Notes: a model not told the origin generated them from the letters alone. A DNA stretch of 53,227 nucleotides from an uncultured Planctomycetaceae bacterium (GCA_903924405.1 CAIYBH010000106.1:1-53227), one strand, 5' to 3'. Numbered from the stretch's first letter, positions 1-9,992 are shown. A program made the numbers and translations.

Positions 1-140
1 CGGTCGTTGAACAGACCGACAGTCGCTGATTCTGAAAAACAAAAACATTTCACGCCCAGCCACGGGCGTGGTGCGCAATGCAGGCTAGAATCCGGAGGTG
101 GTGATCGCGGGGTAGTTGTGTGACGGGGGGGGTGGGAGTT

Positions 141-1457
141 ATGAGAATTCCGGGGGACCGATGTCTGAGCCTGGCAGTGTTGATGCTGGGACTCGGTGCG
201 TCCGGCTGTGGATCTGCGGAACCGCGGAATGGGGAAGTCGCAGCGGTGCAGGAATCGAAGGCGGTCGATGTGCCGGGGCCGGCGGTCTTTCAGTCTAAGC
301 CGTTGACTGATGCGGAGTTGGAATCATTTGCGAGGCAGATCGACAGTGCAGTCGCCCATCTCAGCTCGAACGAGCTGGGCGCATTGTTGTCGCCCGAGTT
401 GCTGACGCAGGAGATCCTTCAGGGAGTCCGTTTATCCGAGGAGGATCGAATCGGATTTCAGGAAGCAGTACGGGACTCTTTTCAGAGTGTCTTCGCTGAT
501 GTACTCAATGGATGTAGTTCCGGCGGTGACTATCGGTATGTTCGCACGATCAGGCGTGGTGAGCAGAGCACATTACTGTTTCGACTGAGCCTTCCGGATT
601 CGGCGGGACTGAATTACCACGAACTGATTGTCTTGCGTGGTGCAGATGAACGGCCGCGGATTGCAGACCTCGTGATCTGGAAGACGGGGCAAAGGCTGTC
701 CCGAACCTATCGGATCGCCAATCTTGAATCACTCATTGAGTCTGGCGGTTTACCCGCTGACCTGCTGGAAAGTGATCAACTGTGGCTGCAGCACGGTGCG
801 CAAGTCAGGATGATGCGAGAACTGTCAAAATCGGGTCAGCATACAGAGTCGCTGGCGCTCTGCAAAAGTCTTCCAGAGGCGTTTCAGCAGCAACCGGAAG
901 TGCTACAGGCGCGGTGGGAAGCAGCGGTTAGCGCCGGCGGTGCAGCCCTGGCTGAGGCTGGTGATGCCTACCAACGGCATTGGCCTGACGATCCATCGAT
1001 TCCATTCCGTATGTTGACAATCCATGAGGCGGCGGGGCGGTGGTCAGAAATGATTGAAGCGACCGACAGGATTGAGCGGTCGACGGAAGACGCCTACTCC
1101 GCAGTTCTCAAGGTAAGGCCATTTCTGGAGCTGCAACAGATCGATAGTGCCCTGAATGCGATTGTTAGTGCACGCATGGCCTCTGACGTGGAGCCCGGAG
1201 TTTACTGGCTGCAGCTGGAAGTTGAGTTGCGGCGCGGAAATCATGGGGAAACGGTAAAGCTGCTGACGGAAATGCAGAACCGATTTGGCCTTGATTTCAG
1301 CCAGCTCGAACAGATTCCCGACTCGGCCGAATTTCTGGCTTCTGCAGAAGGCCAGCGCTGGCTTGCCGAGCGATCTCAGGCGGCATCTCCGAAAGAATCC
1401 GATGCTCCAACCGAGTCTCCGCGATCCATCGGCACCCCGGAACAGCCGGCTCCATAG
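141..1457 (+). CDS. Putative lipoprotein with repeat-type C-terminal region
   Basis: This 438-residue protein has no family that I recognise. The N-terminus is a short lipoprotein signal: Arg at 2 and 7, a hydrophobic run from 9 to 19, then A-S-G-C with the candidate lipidated Cys at 23, so it is probably exported and anchored in a membrane. I chose the ATG at 141, preceded by a GGGAG-like stretch, rather than the GTG at 120, because it puts the signal peptide at the very start. Residues about 225-420 are helical and resemble tetratricopeptide-type repeats (aromatic and small residues at regular intervals), which would suggest protein-protein contacts. The last 25 residues are Pro/Ser/Glu-rich. 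A methyltransferase gene follows after 104 bp on the same strand. The coding call is firm and the function is unknown. Confidence 0.8.
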   Translation: MRIPGDRCLSLAVLMLGLGASGCGSAEPRNGEVAAVQESKAVDVPGPAVFQSKPLTDAELESFARQIDSAVAHLSSNELGALLSPELLTQEILQGVRLSEEDRIGFQEAVRDSFQSVFADVLNGCSSGGDYRYVRTIRRGEQSTLLFRLSLPDSAGLNYHELIVLRGADERPRIADLVIWKTGQRLSRTYRIANLESLIESGGLPADLLESDQLWLQHGAQVRMMRELSKSGQHTESLALCKSLPEAFQQQPEVLQARWEAAVSAGGAALAEAGDAYQRHWPDDPSIPFRMLTIHEAAGRWSEMIEATDRIERSTEDAYSAVLKVRPFLELQQIDSALNAIVSARMASDVEPGVYWLQLEVELRRGNHGETVKLLTEMQNRFGLDFSQLEQIPDSAEFLASAEGQRWLAERSQAASPKESDAPTESPRSIGTPEQPAP

Positions 1458-1561
1458 TACGCCCCGGTCGCCAGCCTCATCGGCGAAAACGTCCATTTCA
1501 TTCGTTTGGCATCGCGGAGCTGAGGTTGCTGGCATTTGGTTTTGAGTTTTGGGAGTAATCT

Positions 1562-2338
1562 GTGGACTGCTATGACGCGCCGGCGCTCTGGGATCTGGCT
1601 TTTTCCGATGAAACACGTCCTGAGGCTGATTTTCTGCAATGGATGATTGAAGAGTCCCTGCAGCTGAAGACAGCCAGCGTGCTGGACATTGGCTGCGGCG
1701 GCGGTCGGCAAGTCATTGAGATGGCAAGACGCGGATTTCAGGTGACAGCGATTGATCTGAATTCCGAGTGTGTTGCTGAGACGCGTCGGAAAGCCAGGCG
1801 AAGGGCGTTGCAGGCAACGGTCGTCGAAGCTGACATGGCAGACTTTCAGCTTCCGCAAACTTTTGATCTCGCCCACTGCCTCGTCAACACGTTTCGTCAT
1901 CTGACAACGGAGTCCGCAGCACGGGCTCATCTCCAGTGCGTTGCGCGAGCATTAAAACCCGGGGGTTTGTACGTTCTGGGATTTCATCTGCTGCCACCAG
2001 ACGCACTGGAAATGGACTGCGAACGCTGGACACTGGTGAAGGGACGTCGCCGAGTGACAACCACGGTCCGCGTGCTCGATTTTTCAAGAAGAAAACGTAT
2101 AGAGATCGTCCGTTTTTCCCTGAAAGTGACGACGCCGAATCGGGTGCTTCGATTGTCCTCAGACCATCAACTGCGAATTTATCGAGCCGACCAGTTTCGC
2201 TCGCTGTTACGATCTGTCCCGGAGTTTGAACTCACCGGCGTCTACGACTTCTGTTATGATCCGGAGCAGTCATTCCCTCTGGATGACCAACTTGGCGACA
2301 CAGTCGTTGTCCTGAAGAAAATTTGCCGGAGCGAATGA
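1562..2338 (+). CDS. Class I SAM-dependent methyltransferase
   Basis: This 258-residue cytoplasmic protein has the Rossmann-like fold of class I methyltransferases. Motif I is V-L-D-I-G-C-G-G-G at 40-48, the acidic end of strand beta-2 is in V-T-A-I-D-L, and a later A-L-K-P-G-G-L-Y motif is typical of post-motif III. The first residues (Y-D-A-P-x-L-W-D) match a methyltransferase subfamily common in planctomycetes. The start is GTG, with GGGAG about 7 nt upstream. The methyl acceptor cannot be inferred. The gene sits between a lipoprotein gene and a uvrA-like gene on the same strand; the spacing gives no strong operon evidence. Confidence 0.88.
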   Translation: MDCYDAPALWDLAFSDETRPEADFLQWMIEESLQLKTASVLDIGCGGGRQVIEMARRGFQVTAIDLNSECVAETRRKARRRALQATVVEADMADFQLPQTFDLAHCLVNTFRHLTTESAARAHLQCVARALKPGGLYVLGFHLLPPDALEMDCERWTLVKGRRRVTTTVRVLDFSRRKRIEIVRFSLKVTTPNRVLRLSSDHQLRIYRADQFRSLLRSVPEFELTGVYDFCYDPEQSFPLDDQLGDTVVVLKKICRSE

Positions 2339-2566
2339 TCTCACTCGAAATTCCGGAAGTTTCAGTAACCCGCCGAATCGCTGCACTCTGTAATCTATTA
2401 ATGTGTGGTATTCGACGGACGTCGGTCCTGACGGCCTGCACTGACCAACGAGCGCGGTGACCAACATGACCAGCGAGTGTTCCGGGAAGAACAATATTCG
2501 CTGAGTGCCGGAATTTCTGAGCGATCTCGAGACCCGGTTCATCGCTGTTTTCACCACGACTCCCTG

Positions 2567-5287
2567 ATGGAAGACAAACTTGTGACGCGGGCGGACGATA
2601 TTGCTCTGGAGGGTGTTCGAGTTAACAACCTGCAGAATCTGACGTTGAAAGTCCCCCACGAGGCTTTGGTGGTGATTTGCGGAGTCAGCGGTTCTGGCAA
2701 GAGCAGCCTCGCGTTCGACACGCTGTACGCTGAGGGACAACGGCGATACGTCGAAACCTTCTCGCCCTCGGCCCGACAATTCCTTGAACGGGTGGAACGT
2801 CCAGCCGTGGATCGCATTTCGGGATTACCTCCGGCCGTTGCAATTCAGCAAATGGCCAAAGGGGATGCATCCGGGGGAACTGTTGGGACGCGCACAGAAA
2901 TACTCGACGTCCTGCGCATGTTTTTTTCCCGTTGTGGTGTGCCATATTGCCCGGACTGCCGGATACCGGTTCAGTCACCTTCGGCCGAGGAGCTGGCGAA
3001 CGCGGTCAGTGTGCAGCTTGCTGGTGCCCGTTTGATGATTGGAGTTGCCATAACGAAAGCGTTTCTCCCGCAGGCTTGTCAACCGGAATCGTGGTTGAAG
3101 CTGGGTCTGACGCGTGCCGTCGTGGCGGGATCCATCCGGCGAATTGAGGAGTTGCAGAGTCTTCCCGAAGACGAGAGTACGCTGCTGATTTTTGATCGAC
3201 TGCAGGTATCACCAGGTCAGCCGGAGCGACTGCGGGAGGCTATTGACGCGATCTATCGCGTCGCCGACCAGGGAATCATGCTCAGCGAGCAGTCGATGCC
3301 TTCCTCTGCAGACTCAATCCTGCAGATTGACAACGTTCGCTGGTATCGAACTGGGTTTTCGCGTCACCAGCATTGCTCACGGTGTGACCGTGTGATCCCC
3401 GGATTGACCCCCGAGCATTTCAGTTTCGGATCGCCGCTGGGAGCCTGTGAACGCTGTGAGGGTACGGGAACCCAGGTGACGGAAATGTTGACGGGCCGAA
3501 CAGCATCCGTGCGACATCGTCGGCGTCCTGAAACTGAGGAACCGCAGACTTGTCCCGGTTGTCATGGGACACGACTGAATGCGGTCGCAGCGGCCGCGCG
3601 GTGGCATCAGTACACTCTGCCTGATGTATGTGCCATGGAAGCGACGGAGCTGCTGGGTTGGTTTTGCGAGGCGCACGAGGCGCTGGACGAAAACCTGCGC
3701 AAGTCGACGCAACCGGCCTTCCAGCAGGCGCTCCGGCGACTGAAGCTCCTGCTGGACTGCGGCCTGGGTTACCTCAGTCTGTCACGTTCACTTCGAACAC
3801 TTTCCGGTGGAGAAGCGCGGCGAACCACGCTGGCGGCCGCACTCGGTTCCGGGTTGACGGGAACGCTTTACGTCCTGGATGAACCCACACAGGGACTGGA
3901 TTCCGGGGACACTGATCGAGTCCTTTCGGTTCTGAGGCAATTACAGAAGCTGGGAAACACTGTCGTCGTGATCGAACATGATCCGGTCGTAATTCTCGCG
4001 GCCGATCATCTGATTGAGCTGGGTCCGGGCGCAGGCGACGAGGGTGGACGGATCGTCTTTGAGGGTTCACCGGAATCGCTCATGAAATCTGAGACACTGA
4101 CTGGCCGAGCCCTGCGAGCCATTGTCAGCGTGGATGGTGAGCGACTGTTACCAGAGCCTCTGAGGGATCACACGCAGGCCAAATTCGCAACCTCGACTTC
4201 CCCGGTGAGCGTGCAGGACGGCGTTGTTGAGCTTCGCAAGCGTCGACAGCCGGAACACTGGTTGAGACTTGATGGCGTGTGCTGCCACAACATCAGGGAT
4301 CTCAGTGTGGAACTGCCATTGGGAGTGTTATGTCTGGTGACGGGAGTCAGCGGCAGTGGCAAGAGTTCGCTGATTGCGGACAGCCTTTATCCGGCGCTTG
4401 CACATTCGCTGGGCTTGAAGTCCCCGGGGCGGATGGCGGCCGGAGTTGTGAAAGCACTGCGCGGCCACGACAGTCTTGAGCAGGTCCTGCTGATGGAACA
4501 GAACCCTGTCCGCAGATCGACTCGCAGCATTCCTGCCACGTGGCTGGGTGTGTTTGATGAAATCCGTATTCTGCTCGCAGAAACTCACGAATCCCGAAAA
4601 CGCAATTACTCGCGGGCGATGTTCAGTTTCAACGCAGCGAAGGGGGGCAGATGCCCGGTGTGTGAAGGACGTGGAATGGTCACGGTCCCCATGCAGTTTC
4701 TGGCGGACATTGAAACAGTTTGCGAAGAGTGTCAGGGGAAACGATTTCGACCGGAAGTTCTGGAGATACGCTTTCGGGACCGCAGTGTTGACGACATCCT
4801 GCAGATGACATCAGAGCAGGCCTTTCGTTTCTTCAGCGGACACTACCGAATTCAGACAAAACTGAACGCCATGCGGCAGTCCGGACTGGGGTACCTGCGG
4901 CTGGGGCAGGCATTGAGTACACTTTCCGGAGGAGAAGCACAGCGGCTTCGCATCGCATCGATGTTAGCAGGCATTCCCATCGAGGAATCGGAAAATGCTG
5001 CGAGCAATCGAAAGCCGGCAAAACTGATGCAGGCCGGCAGAACACTATTTCTGTTTGACGAGCCGTCGAGCGGGCTGCATCCCCACGATGTTGATGGCCT
5101 GATACAGTGTCTGGACTTCCTGCTGCAGACAGGACATTCCGTCATCGTCATTGACCATCACAGGAGTCTGATTCAGCATGCGGACTGGATGCTGCAAATG
5201 GGCCCTGGTCCTGGACAGCGGGGGGGGCAGATCATTGACTCCGGTCCCCTCCCGTGCGGCGAACGTAGCGATATCACGGGGAAATAG
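2567..5287 (+). CDS. uvrA: UvrA-type excinuclease ATPase (divergent paralog)
   Basis: This is an ABC-type ATPase of the UvrA family, 906 residues against about 940-960 for canonical UvrA. It carries two nucleotide-binding halves: Walker A G-V-S-G-S-G-K-S at 39-46 and again at 593-600; LSGGE signatures at 412-416 and 786-790; Walker B L-D-E-P at 437-440; and a second F-D-E-P near the C-terminus. Paired CxxC zinc modules (C-P-D-C with later C-S-R-C and C-P-G-C; C-P-V-C-E-G-R-G with C-E-E-C-Q-G) match the UvrA zinc fingers. In the family, UvrA scans DNA for damage and loads UvrB. Several stretches are less conserved than in housekeeping UvrA (for example E-T-F-S-P-S-A-R-Q-F-L), so this may be a second, UvrA2-like copy with another role. 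The start is uncertain: ATG 2567 fits the domain start, and an in-frame GTG at 2477 would add 30 residues. Confidence 0.87.
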   Translation: MEDKLVTRADDIALEGVRVNNLQNLTLKVPHEALVVICGVSGSGKSSLAFDTLYAEGQRRYVETFSPSARQFLERVERPAVDRISGLPPAVAIQQMAKGDASGGTVGTRTEILDVLRMFFSRCGVPYCPDCRIPVQSPSAEELANAVSVQLAGARLMIGVAITKAFLPQACQPESWLKLGLTRAVVAGSIRRIEELQSLPEDESTLLIFDRLQVSPGQPERLREAIDAIYRVADQGIMLSEQSMPSSADSILQIDNVRWYRTGFSRHQHCSRCDRVIPGLTPEHFSFGSPLGACERCEGTGTQVTEMLTGRTASVRHRRRPETEEPQTCPGCHGTRLNAVAAAARWHQYTLPDVCAMEATELLGWFCEAHEALDENLRKSTQPAFQQALRRLKLLLDCGLGYLSLSRSLRTLSGGEARRTTLAAALGSGLTGTLYVLDEPTQGLDSGDTDRVLSVLRQLQKLGNTVVVIEHDPVVILAADHLIELGPGAGDEGGRIVFEGSPESLMKSETLTGRALRAIVSVDGERLLPEPLRDHTQAKFATSTSPVSVQDGVVELRKRRQPEHWLRLDGVCCHNIRDLSVELPLGVLCLVTGVSGSGKSSLIADSLYPALAHSLGLKSPGRMAAGVVKALRGHDSLEQVLLMEQNPVRRSTRSIPATWLGVFDEIRILLAETHESRKRNYSRAMFSFNAAKGGRCPVCEGRGMVTVPMQFLADIETVCEECQGKRFRPEVLEIRFRDRSVDDILQMTSEQAFRFFSGHYRIQTKLNAMRQSGLGYLRLGQALSTLSGGEAQRLRIASMLAGIPIEESENAASNRKPAKLMQAGRTLFLFDEPSSGLHPHDVDGLIQCLDFLLQTGHSVIVIDHHRSLIQHADWMLQMGPGPGQRGGQIIDSGPLPCGERSDITGK

Positions 5288-5405
5288 CACGAGGACTTGC
5301 CGACAACGGTCTGAAGAAATCCGCGGAGATTTCTGATAAACTAACGATCAGACGATCAAGGCTGGTCCCGGGGAAAGCAGGCAGGGAAATAGTGATCTCA
5401 GAAGG

Positions 5406-7628
5406 GTGAGAAGATCATTGGTTGACGCACACGACACAGAGATACAGGAGGAAGCATCGCGTGAGCAGTCACGACGACTGAGTCTTCACGGAAGTCGACC
5501 GCCCGTGGAGATTGAGGGCTACAGCATCATTCGTCAGCTTGGCACGGGCGCTTACGGCGTCGTATGGCTGGCGCGAGAGGACCGGACGGGGCGAATGGTG
5601 GCCATCAAGTTTTACCCGCACCGCCGGGGTCTGAACTGGTCGATGCTCAGTCGTGAAGTTGAAAAACTGGCCGCCGTTTACACATCACACAATATCGTAC
5701 GACTGCTGGACGTGGGCTGGAATTCTGATCCGCCTTACTTTGTGATGGAATACGTCGAGAATGGCTCGCTGGGCAACTACCTTGCTCGCGGGGTCCCCAC
5801 AGTCGACGAGTCGATCCGGATTATCAGAGAGGTCTGCAGCGCGCTTGTGGACGCTCATGGTGCGGGTGTGCTGCATTGCGACCTGAAACCAGACAACGTT
5901 TTGCTGGATGGCCAGCTCCATGCGCGGCTCTGTGATTTCGGCCAGTCAAGAATGTCGCATGAACAGAGTCCTGCGCTCGGGACTCTGTACTACATGGCCC
6001 CCGAGCAGGCGGATCTTGCAGCACTTCCGGATGCCCGCTGGGATGTGTATGCCGTTGGTGCTCTGCTGTATCACATGTTGACAGGCGATGCTCCCTATCG
6101 CACAGAATCGAATCAAAAGCGACTTCAGGCGGCACCGACACTGGAGCAGCGATTGACCGATTATCGCATGCTGGTCACAGAATCAGCACCGGCCAGCAGA
6201 CATCGCAGCGTCCGGCAGGTCGATGCACGACTGGCAGAGATTATCGACCGCTGCCTGGCACGGGACCCGGCGGAACGATTTCCGAATGCACAGTCGGTTC
6301 TGGATGCTCTGGAGGTTCGTGAGCGTCAGCGAGCGCGTCGCCCGCTGCTGATTCTGGGTGGTGTGGTTCCCCTGATTCTGACCGTCGCCCTGATTCCGAT
6401 TTTTGTGACCGCGCTTGCCCGCAACCTGAAGGTGACCGAGGAGCAGATCACGCAAAGGGCGCTTGAGAGTGACGCGTTGAGTGCGCGACTACAGGCCGCA
6501 GCTCTTGAAGATGAACTGAATGATCGGCTGGAAGAGCTGCAGACATTGATTTCGGGGGATGAGGTGCGTCGGGAGCTGGAACAACTGATGCAGCGCCCGA
6601 GTGACAGTGTGGTGAGTCAAATGTACGACGCAGCCACCGTCTCCATGGAAGCCCGGCCACGATGGATGCAGCTGCTGGATTCCGCGTGGGAACGATCCAA
6701 CGCGTTGTATCAGGCACGGCAGCGAGGTCTGGACACCAGCTGGTTTCTGACGGATGCCCGCGGCACACAGCTCTGGCGGCGTGAATTCAGCGAACGGACT
6801 CTGGGAGACAACTTCTCGTGGCGTGACTACTTCCATGGTCGAGGTCTGGATTTTCCGAGAGATAACGTCCCGGAGGACATTTCGCCCCTGTCCACTCCCC
6901 ATGTCAGCGTAGCGTACAAGAGCACAACAACGGACCGACAGACGGTGGCCCTGAGCGTTCCGGTCAGAAATTCGGCAGGCGAAATCATCGGTGTATTTGC
7001 CCGTACGGTGCACCTTGGCGATCTGCAGGCGAGACTGCGGGGCCAGATGGCCACAGGCGATGCCGCGGAAGTCGAGCGAGTCATTGCGCTGGCAGAGATT
7101 CGAGACGGAGTGCAGGTGCGACTGCTGGATCATCCCAGTCTGACGGAAGAGTTTGTTCGATCTGCTGAAGTGAATGCACGCGATGAAGAACTGTTTCAGA
7201 CGCTGACACTGGATGCCGACGCCACGACAGAAATTCAGCGTGCGAATAATCCGGAAGGCAGCAGAGGAGAAGTCAGACTGAATGTGTATCGCGATCCGAT
7301 TGGCCGGATCAATTCTCCGGCAGCCGGACGGTACTCAGGCGAATGGCTCGCTGCCATGGCCCCTGTCGCGCAGACGGGATGGATGGTGATCGTTCAGGAG
7401 CGACGATCCGGAGTGCTGCAACCGGTCCAGACGATGGCGACTCGTGCCAGCCAGCAGGCATGGCTGGCCATTGTGGTGGCCGTGAGCGTCGTAGTGTCTG
7501 TCTGGTTATTTGTCTGGCGCGCCATCACGCGGGCCGGGCGATCCGCAGAAAGCCATGCCCACAGCCCTGCACAAAACCCTCGAAAAAATCACCCCGACGG
7601 TTGGGAAAACAGCCCTCGGGCTCAGTGA
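5406..7628 (+). CDS. Transmembrane Ser/Thr protein kinase with extracytoplasmic sensor domain
   Basis: This 740-residue receptor-like Hanks-type kinase starts at GTG. The cytoplasmic kinase domain spans about 38-305: glycine loop G46-T-G-A-Y-G51, ATP lysine K68 in V-A-I-K, catalytic loop H157-C-D159 with K161 and N164, D177-F-G and A198-P-E. The HRD arginine is replaced by Cys158, so it is a non-RD kinase that may not need activation-loop phosphorylation. TM1 is about 313-337, followed by a coiled-coil-like segment (340-400) and a dCache-like periplasmic region (W-F-L-T-D-A-R-G near its start, then V-R-N-S-A-G-E-I-I-G-V-F). TM2 is 685-707, with a 33-residue tail. This architecture suggests a ligand sensor signalling inwards. 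The ligand and targets are unknown. trpF follows after 69 bp. Confidence 0.92.
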   Translation: MRRSLVDAHDTEIQEEASREQSRRLSLHGSRPPVEIEGYSIIRQLGTGAYGVVWLAREDRTGRMVAIKFYPHRRGLNWSMLSREVEKLAAVYTSHNIVRLLDVGWNSDPPYFVMEYVENGSLGNYLARGVPTVDESIRIIREVCSALVDAHGAGVLHCDLKPDNVLLDGQLHARLCDFGQSRMSHEQSPALGTLYYMAPEQADLAALPDARWDVYAVGALLYHMLTGDAPYRTESNQKRLQAAPTLEQRLTDYRMLVTESAPASRHRSVRQVDARLAEIIDRCLARDPAERFPNAQSVLDALEVRERQRARRPLLILGGVVPLILTVALIPIFVTALARNLKVTEEQITQRALESDALSARLQAAALEDELNDRLEELQTLISGDEVRRELEQLMQRPSDSVVSQMYDAATVSMEARPRWMQLLDSAWERSNALYQARQRGLDTSWFLTDARGTQLWRREFSERTLGDNFSWRDYFHGRGLDFPRDNVPEDISPLSTPHVSVAYKSTTTDRQTVALSVPVRNSAGEIIGVFARTVHLGDLQARLRGQMATGDAAEVERVIALAEIRDGVQVRLLDHPSLTEEFVRSAEVNARDEELFQTLTLDADATTEIQRANNPEGSRGEVRLNVYRDPIGRINSPAAGRYSGEWLAAMAPVAQTGWMVIVQERRSGVLQPVQTMATRASQQAWLAIVVAVSVVVSVWLFVWRAITRAGRSAESHAHSPAQNPRKNHPDGWENSPRAQ

Positions 7629-7697
7629 ATTCCACAATTCTCGGGAACCACGGTCGATCAAAGATGCGGGACTGAACCAGAAGAGAAACAGACTGCC

Positions 7698-8420
7698 ATG
7701 TGGACGAAAATCTGTGGAATCACTCGGACTGACGACGCGATTGCAGCCTGCCGCAGTGGTGTCGATGCGCTGGGCCTGAATTTCTATCCAGCGTCAAAAC
7801 GATTCATTCACCCGACTCAGGCCGCCGGATTACTGCAGGATGTACGACACGAGCGTCGCGTTTCCGGTGTCAATGCTGACACAATGCCAGATCTGGTCGG
7901 AGTCTTCGTCAACGCTGATTGTGAGGAAATCTGCGAGATCGTGCAGGCAGTCGGCCTGACCGCGGTTCAGTGCCATGGCGATGAATCTGCGGACATGCTG
8001 AGAACTCTGCGGCGACAGTTGCCACATGTGCCCCTGATTCGTGCCTTCCGACTTTCCGAAGACCGACTGGCGGCTATTCAGCACCAGATTGAAGAGCTGA
8101 TTTCTCAGGTTGAGTTGTCTGCTCTGCTGCTGGACACCTTTGTGGCGGGAGAATTTGGAGGCACCGGCAGCCGTATGTCAGGACACCTCGTGGAATCCAT
8201 AAAATCTGCAACCCGTGTTCCACTGATCCTTGCGGGCGGGCTAACGGCCGACAACGTGGCTCAGGCAATTGACTGCACCAGGCCATGGGGTGTCGACACG
8301 GCCAGCGGTGTAGAGGACTTGCCTCGAATCAAGAATCCGCAGCAGATGCAGGCCTTTGTCACGAATGCGCGAAGCAACTCCGCCGCGGTCTCACGCTTAA
8401 AACGCCCAGGGGAATCATGA
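7698..8420 (+). CDS. trpF: Phosphoribosylanthranilate isomerase
   Basis: This cytoplasmic TIM-barrel enzyme of tryptophan synthesis converts N-(5-phosphoribosyl)anthranilate to the ribulose form (CdRP). The 240-residue length is close to the family norm of about 200-230. The strand-1 motif K-I-C-G-I-T carries the general base Cys6; the general acid is Asp146 in L-L-L-D-T-F; and the phosphate-binding loop L-A-G-G-L-T is followed by the terminal G-V-D-T-A-S-G-V-E motif. The ATG at 7698 leaves no spare N-terminus. No other trp gene is adjacent, so it is separated from the rest of the pathway, as is common in planctomycetes. Confidence 0.95.
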   Translation: MWTKICGITRTDDAIAACRSGVDALGLNFYPASKRFIHPTQAAGLLQDVRHERRVSGVNADTMPDLVGVFVNADCEEICEIVQAVGLTAVQCHGDESADMLRTLRRQLPHVPLIRAFRLSEDRLAAIQHQIEELISQVELSALLLDTFVAGEFGGTGSRMSGHLVESIKSATRVPLILAGGLTADNVAQAIDCTRPWGVDTASGVEDLPRIKNPQQMQAFVTNARSNSAAVSRLKRPGES

Positions 8421-8520
8421 GCCGAAATCGCCCATGGCGACAACAGTGCCATCTTTCGGGAAAACAGGGAGTCCTGTAGAATTGGCGGCATCGATCACAA
8501 TCCTCACTGGAGCTGAAAAC

Positions 8521-9831
8521 ATGTGGCAGAAACTACTTTCCGGAGTCCTTCTCAGTTTCGTTGCACAAGCCTGTCTGGCCGAGGACTGGCCGCAATGGAT
8601 GGGGCCTCGACGCGACAATATCTGGCGGGAAACAGGGATCCTCAGCAAATTTCCCGCTGGTGGCCCACGCGTGCTCTGGAGTTCGGAACTTGCTGGTGGC
8701 TACTCAGGCCCGGCGGTAGCCGGCGGTCAGGTCTTCATCACGGATTATGTGACCGCGGATAATGTCAAGGTTGATAACTTTGATCGCAAAGAGTACTCCG
8801 GAACGGAACGCGTGCTCTGTCTTGAAGAAGCGACGGGAAAGGTCCTGTGGAAGCACGAATACCCGGTGCAGTACACCATCTCCTACCCGGCTGGTCCACG
8901 ATGCACCCCGGTAGTTGAAGACAATCGGGTGTACACGCTGGGGGCAGAGGGACATTTGTTCTGCTTCAGCACAGACTCCGGAAAGATCATCTGGTCGAAA
9001 GACCTCAAAAAGGAATACAGCACAACCGCTCCTTTGTGGGGCTACGCGGCACATCCACTGCTGGACGGCGACAATCTGCTGACACTCGCGGGCGGTACCG
9101 GCAGTCATATTGTCGCCTTCAACAAGCTGGATGGCTCTGAAGTCTGGAAAAGTTCCACATCAACAGCGCAGGGACAGGGGTATTCACCGCCGACAATCAT
9201 CACTCATGGAGGGGTTCGGCAACTGTTACTTCTGAGACCGGATGCCGTTTCGTCCGTGGATCCCTCAACGGGAAAAGAATACTGGTCTCTGCCGTACGAA
9301 GCATCCAACGGCTCGATCATCATGTCGCCCGTGGTCCTGGAAAACTATCTGTACGTTGCCGGTTACAGCAACAAGAGTCTGCTGATCGAACTGGATCCGA
9401 CAAAGCCTGCCGCGAAGGAAATCTGGAGGGACCGTCAGAATGTGATTTGCCCGGTCAACGTGCAGCCCTTCCTGATCGGCTCCACGCTGTACGGGTTTGA
9501 CCAGAAAGGCGTACTTCGCGCCTTATCCCTGCCGGAAGGCAAGCGACTCTGGGAAACCAGTGACGCCATCGGAAAACGCCCGGCGGGATCTGAAACGGCC
9601 TTTCTGGTGCAGCATGAAGACCGATTCATCATGTTCAACGAGCTGGGCGAACTGGTTCTGGCCACACTGACGCCGGAGGGGTACACGGAGATTGACCGGG
9701 CAAAGGTCATCGAACCCAGTAACTTCGCCTTTGGTCGTGAAGTGGTCTGGAGTATGCCGGCCTTCGCGAACAAGCACGCCTACATCCGCAACGACAATCG
9801 AATCATCTGTGTGGACCTCGCCGCTGAATAG
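8521..9831 (+). CDS. Secreted PQQ-like beta-propeller protein
   Basis: This 436-residue exported protein has a signal peptide at 1-20 (hydrophobic L-L-S-G-V-L-L-S-F-V, cleavage after A-C-L-A) followed by E-D-W-P-Q-W-M-G-P, the standard opening of planctomycete PQQ-binding-like propeller proteins. Repeated blades carry motifs such as G-K-V-L-W-K, G-K-I-I-W-S-K and G-S-E-V-W-K. In these families the propeller is often a protein-interaction or substrate-binding scaffold; nothing here proves PQQ binding or a dehydrogenase activity. I placed the start at ATG 8521, because an upstream in-frame codon at 8434 would bury the signal peptide. A strong intrinsic terminator follows 46 bp after the stop, so this closes its transcription unit. 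Confidence 0.9.
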   Translation: MWQKLLSGVLLSFVAQACLAEDWPQWMGPRRDNIWRETGILSKFPAGGPRVLWSSELAGGYSGPAVAGGQVFITDYVTADNVKVDNFDRKEYSGTERVLCLEEATGKVLWKHEYPVQYTISYPAGPRCTPVVEDNRVYTLGAEGHLFCFSTDSGKIIWSKDLKKEYSTTAPLWGYAAHPLLDGDNLLTLAGGTGSHIVAFNKLDGSEVWKSSTSTAQGQGYSPPTIITHGGVRQLLLLRPDAVSSVDPSTGKEYWSLPYEASNGSIIMSPVVLENYLYVAGYSNKSLLIELDPTKPAAKEIWRDRQNVICPVNVQPFLIGSTLYGFDQKGVLRALSLPEGKRLWETSDAIGKRPAGSETAFLVQHEDRFIMFNELGELVLATLTPEGYTEIDRAKVIEPSNFAFGREVVWSMPAFANKHAYIRNDNRIICVDLAAE

Positions 9832-9877
9832 CGACATTCGCAAACAGGATGATTTGATCAGCCCCTTGCTGAATCCC

Positions 9878-9914
9878 GGGTCTTCAGGGCGTCCTGAAGG
9901 CCCGTTGTTTTTTC
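9878..9914 (+). terminator. Rho-independent terminator after the propeller gene
   Basis: A 7-bp perfect stem, CTTCAGG/CCTGAAG, with a GCGT loop is extended by GGG/CCC pairing past a single bulged T, and is followed by GTTGTTTTTTC. Position, stem and U-tract fit an intrinsic terminator for the plus-strand gene ending at 9831. Confidence 0.85.
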
Positions 9915-9992
9915 ATCCGGCAACAACTCGTCAGCCCAGCCAGCGACAACACCACGGGTTGCAGCATACCTTCAGTGCATGGCCACAGGTGG

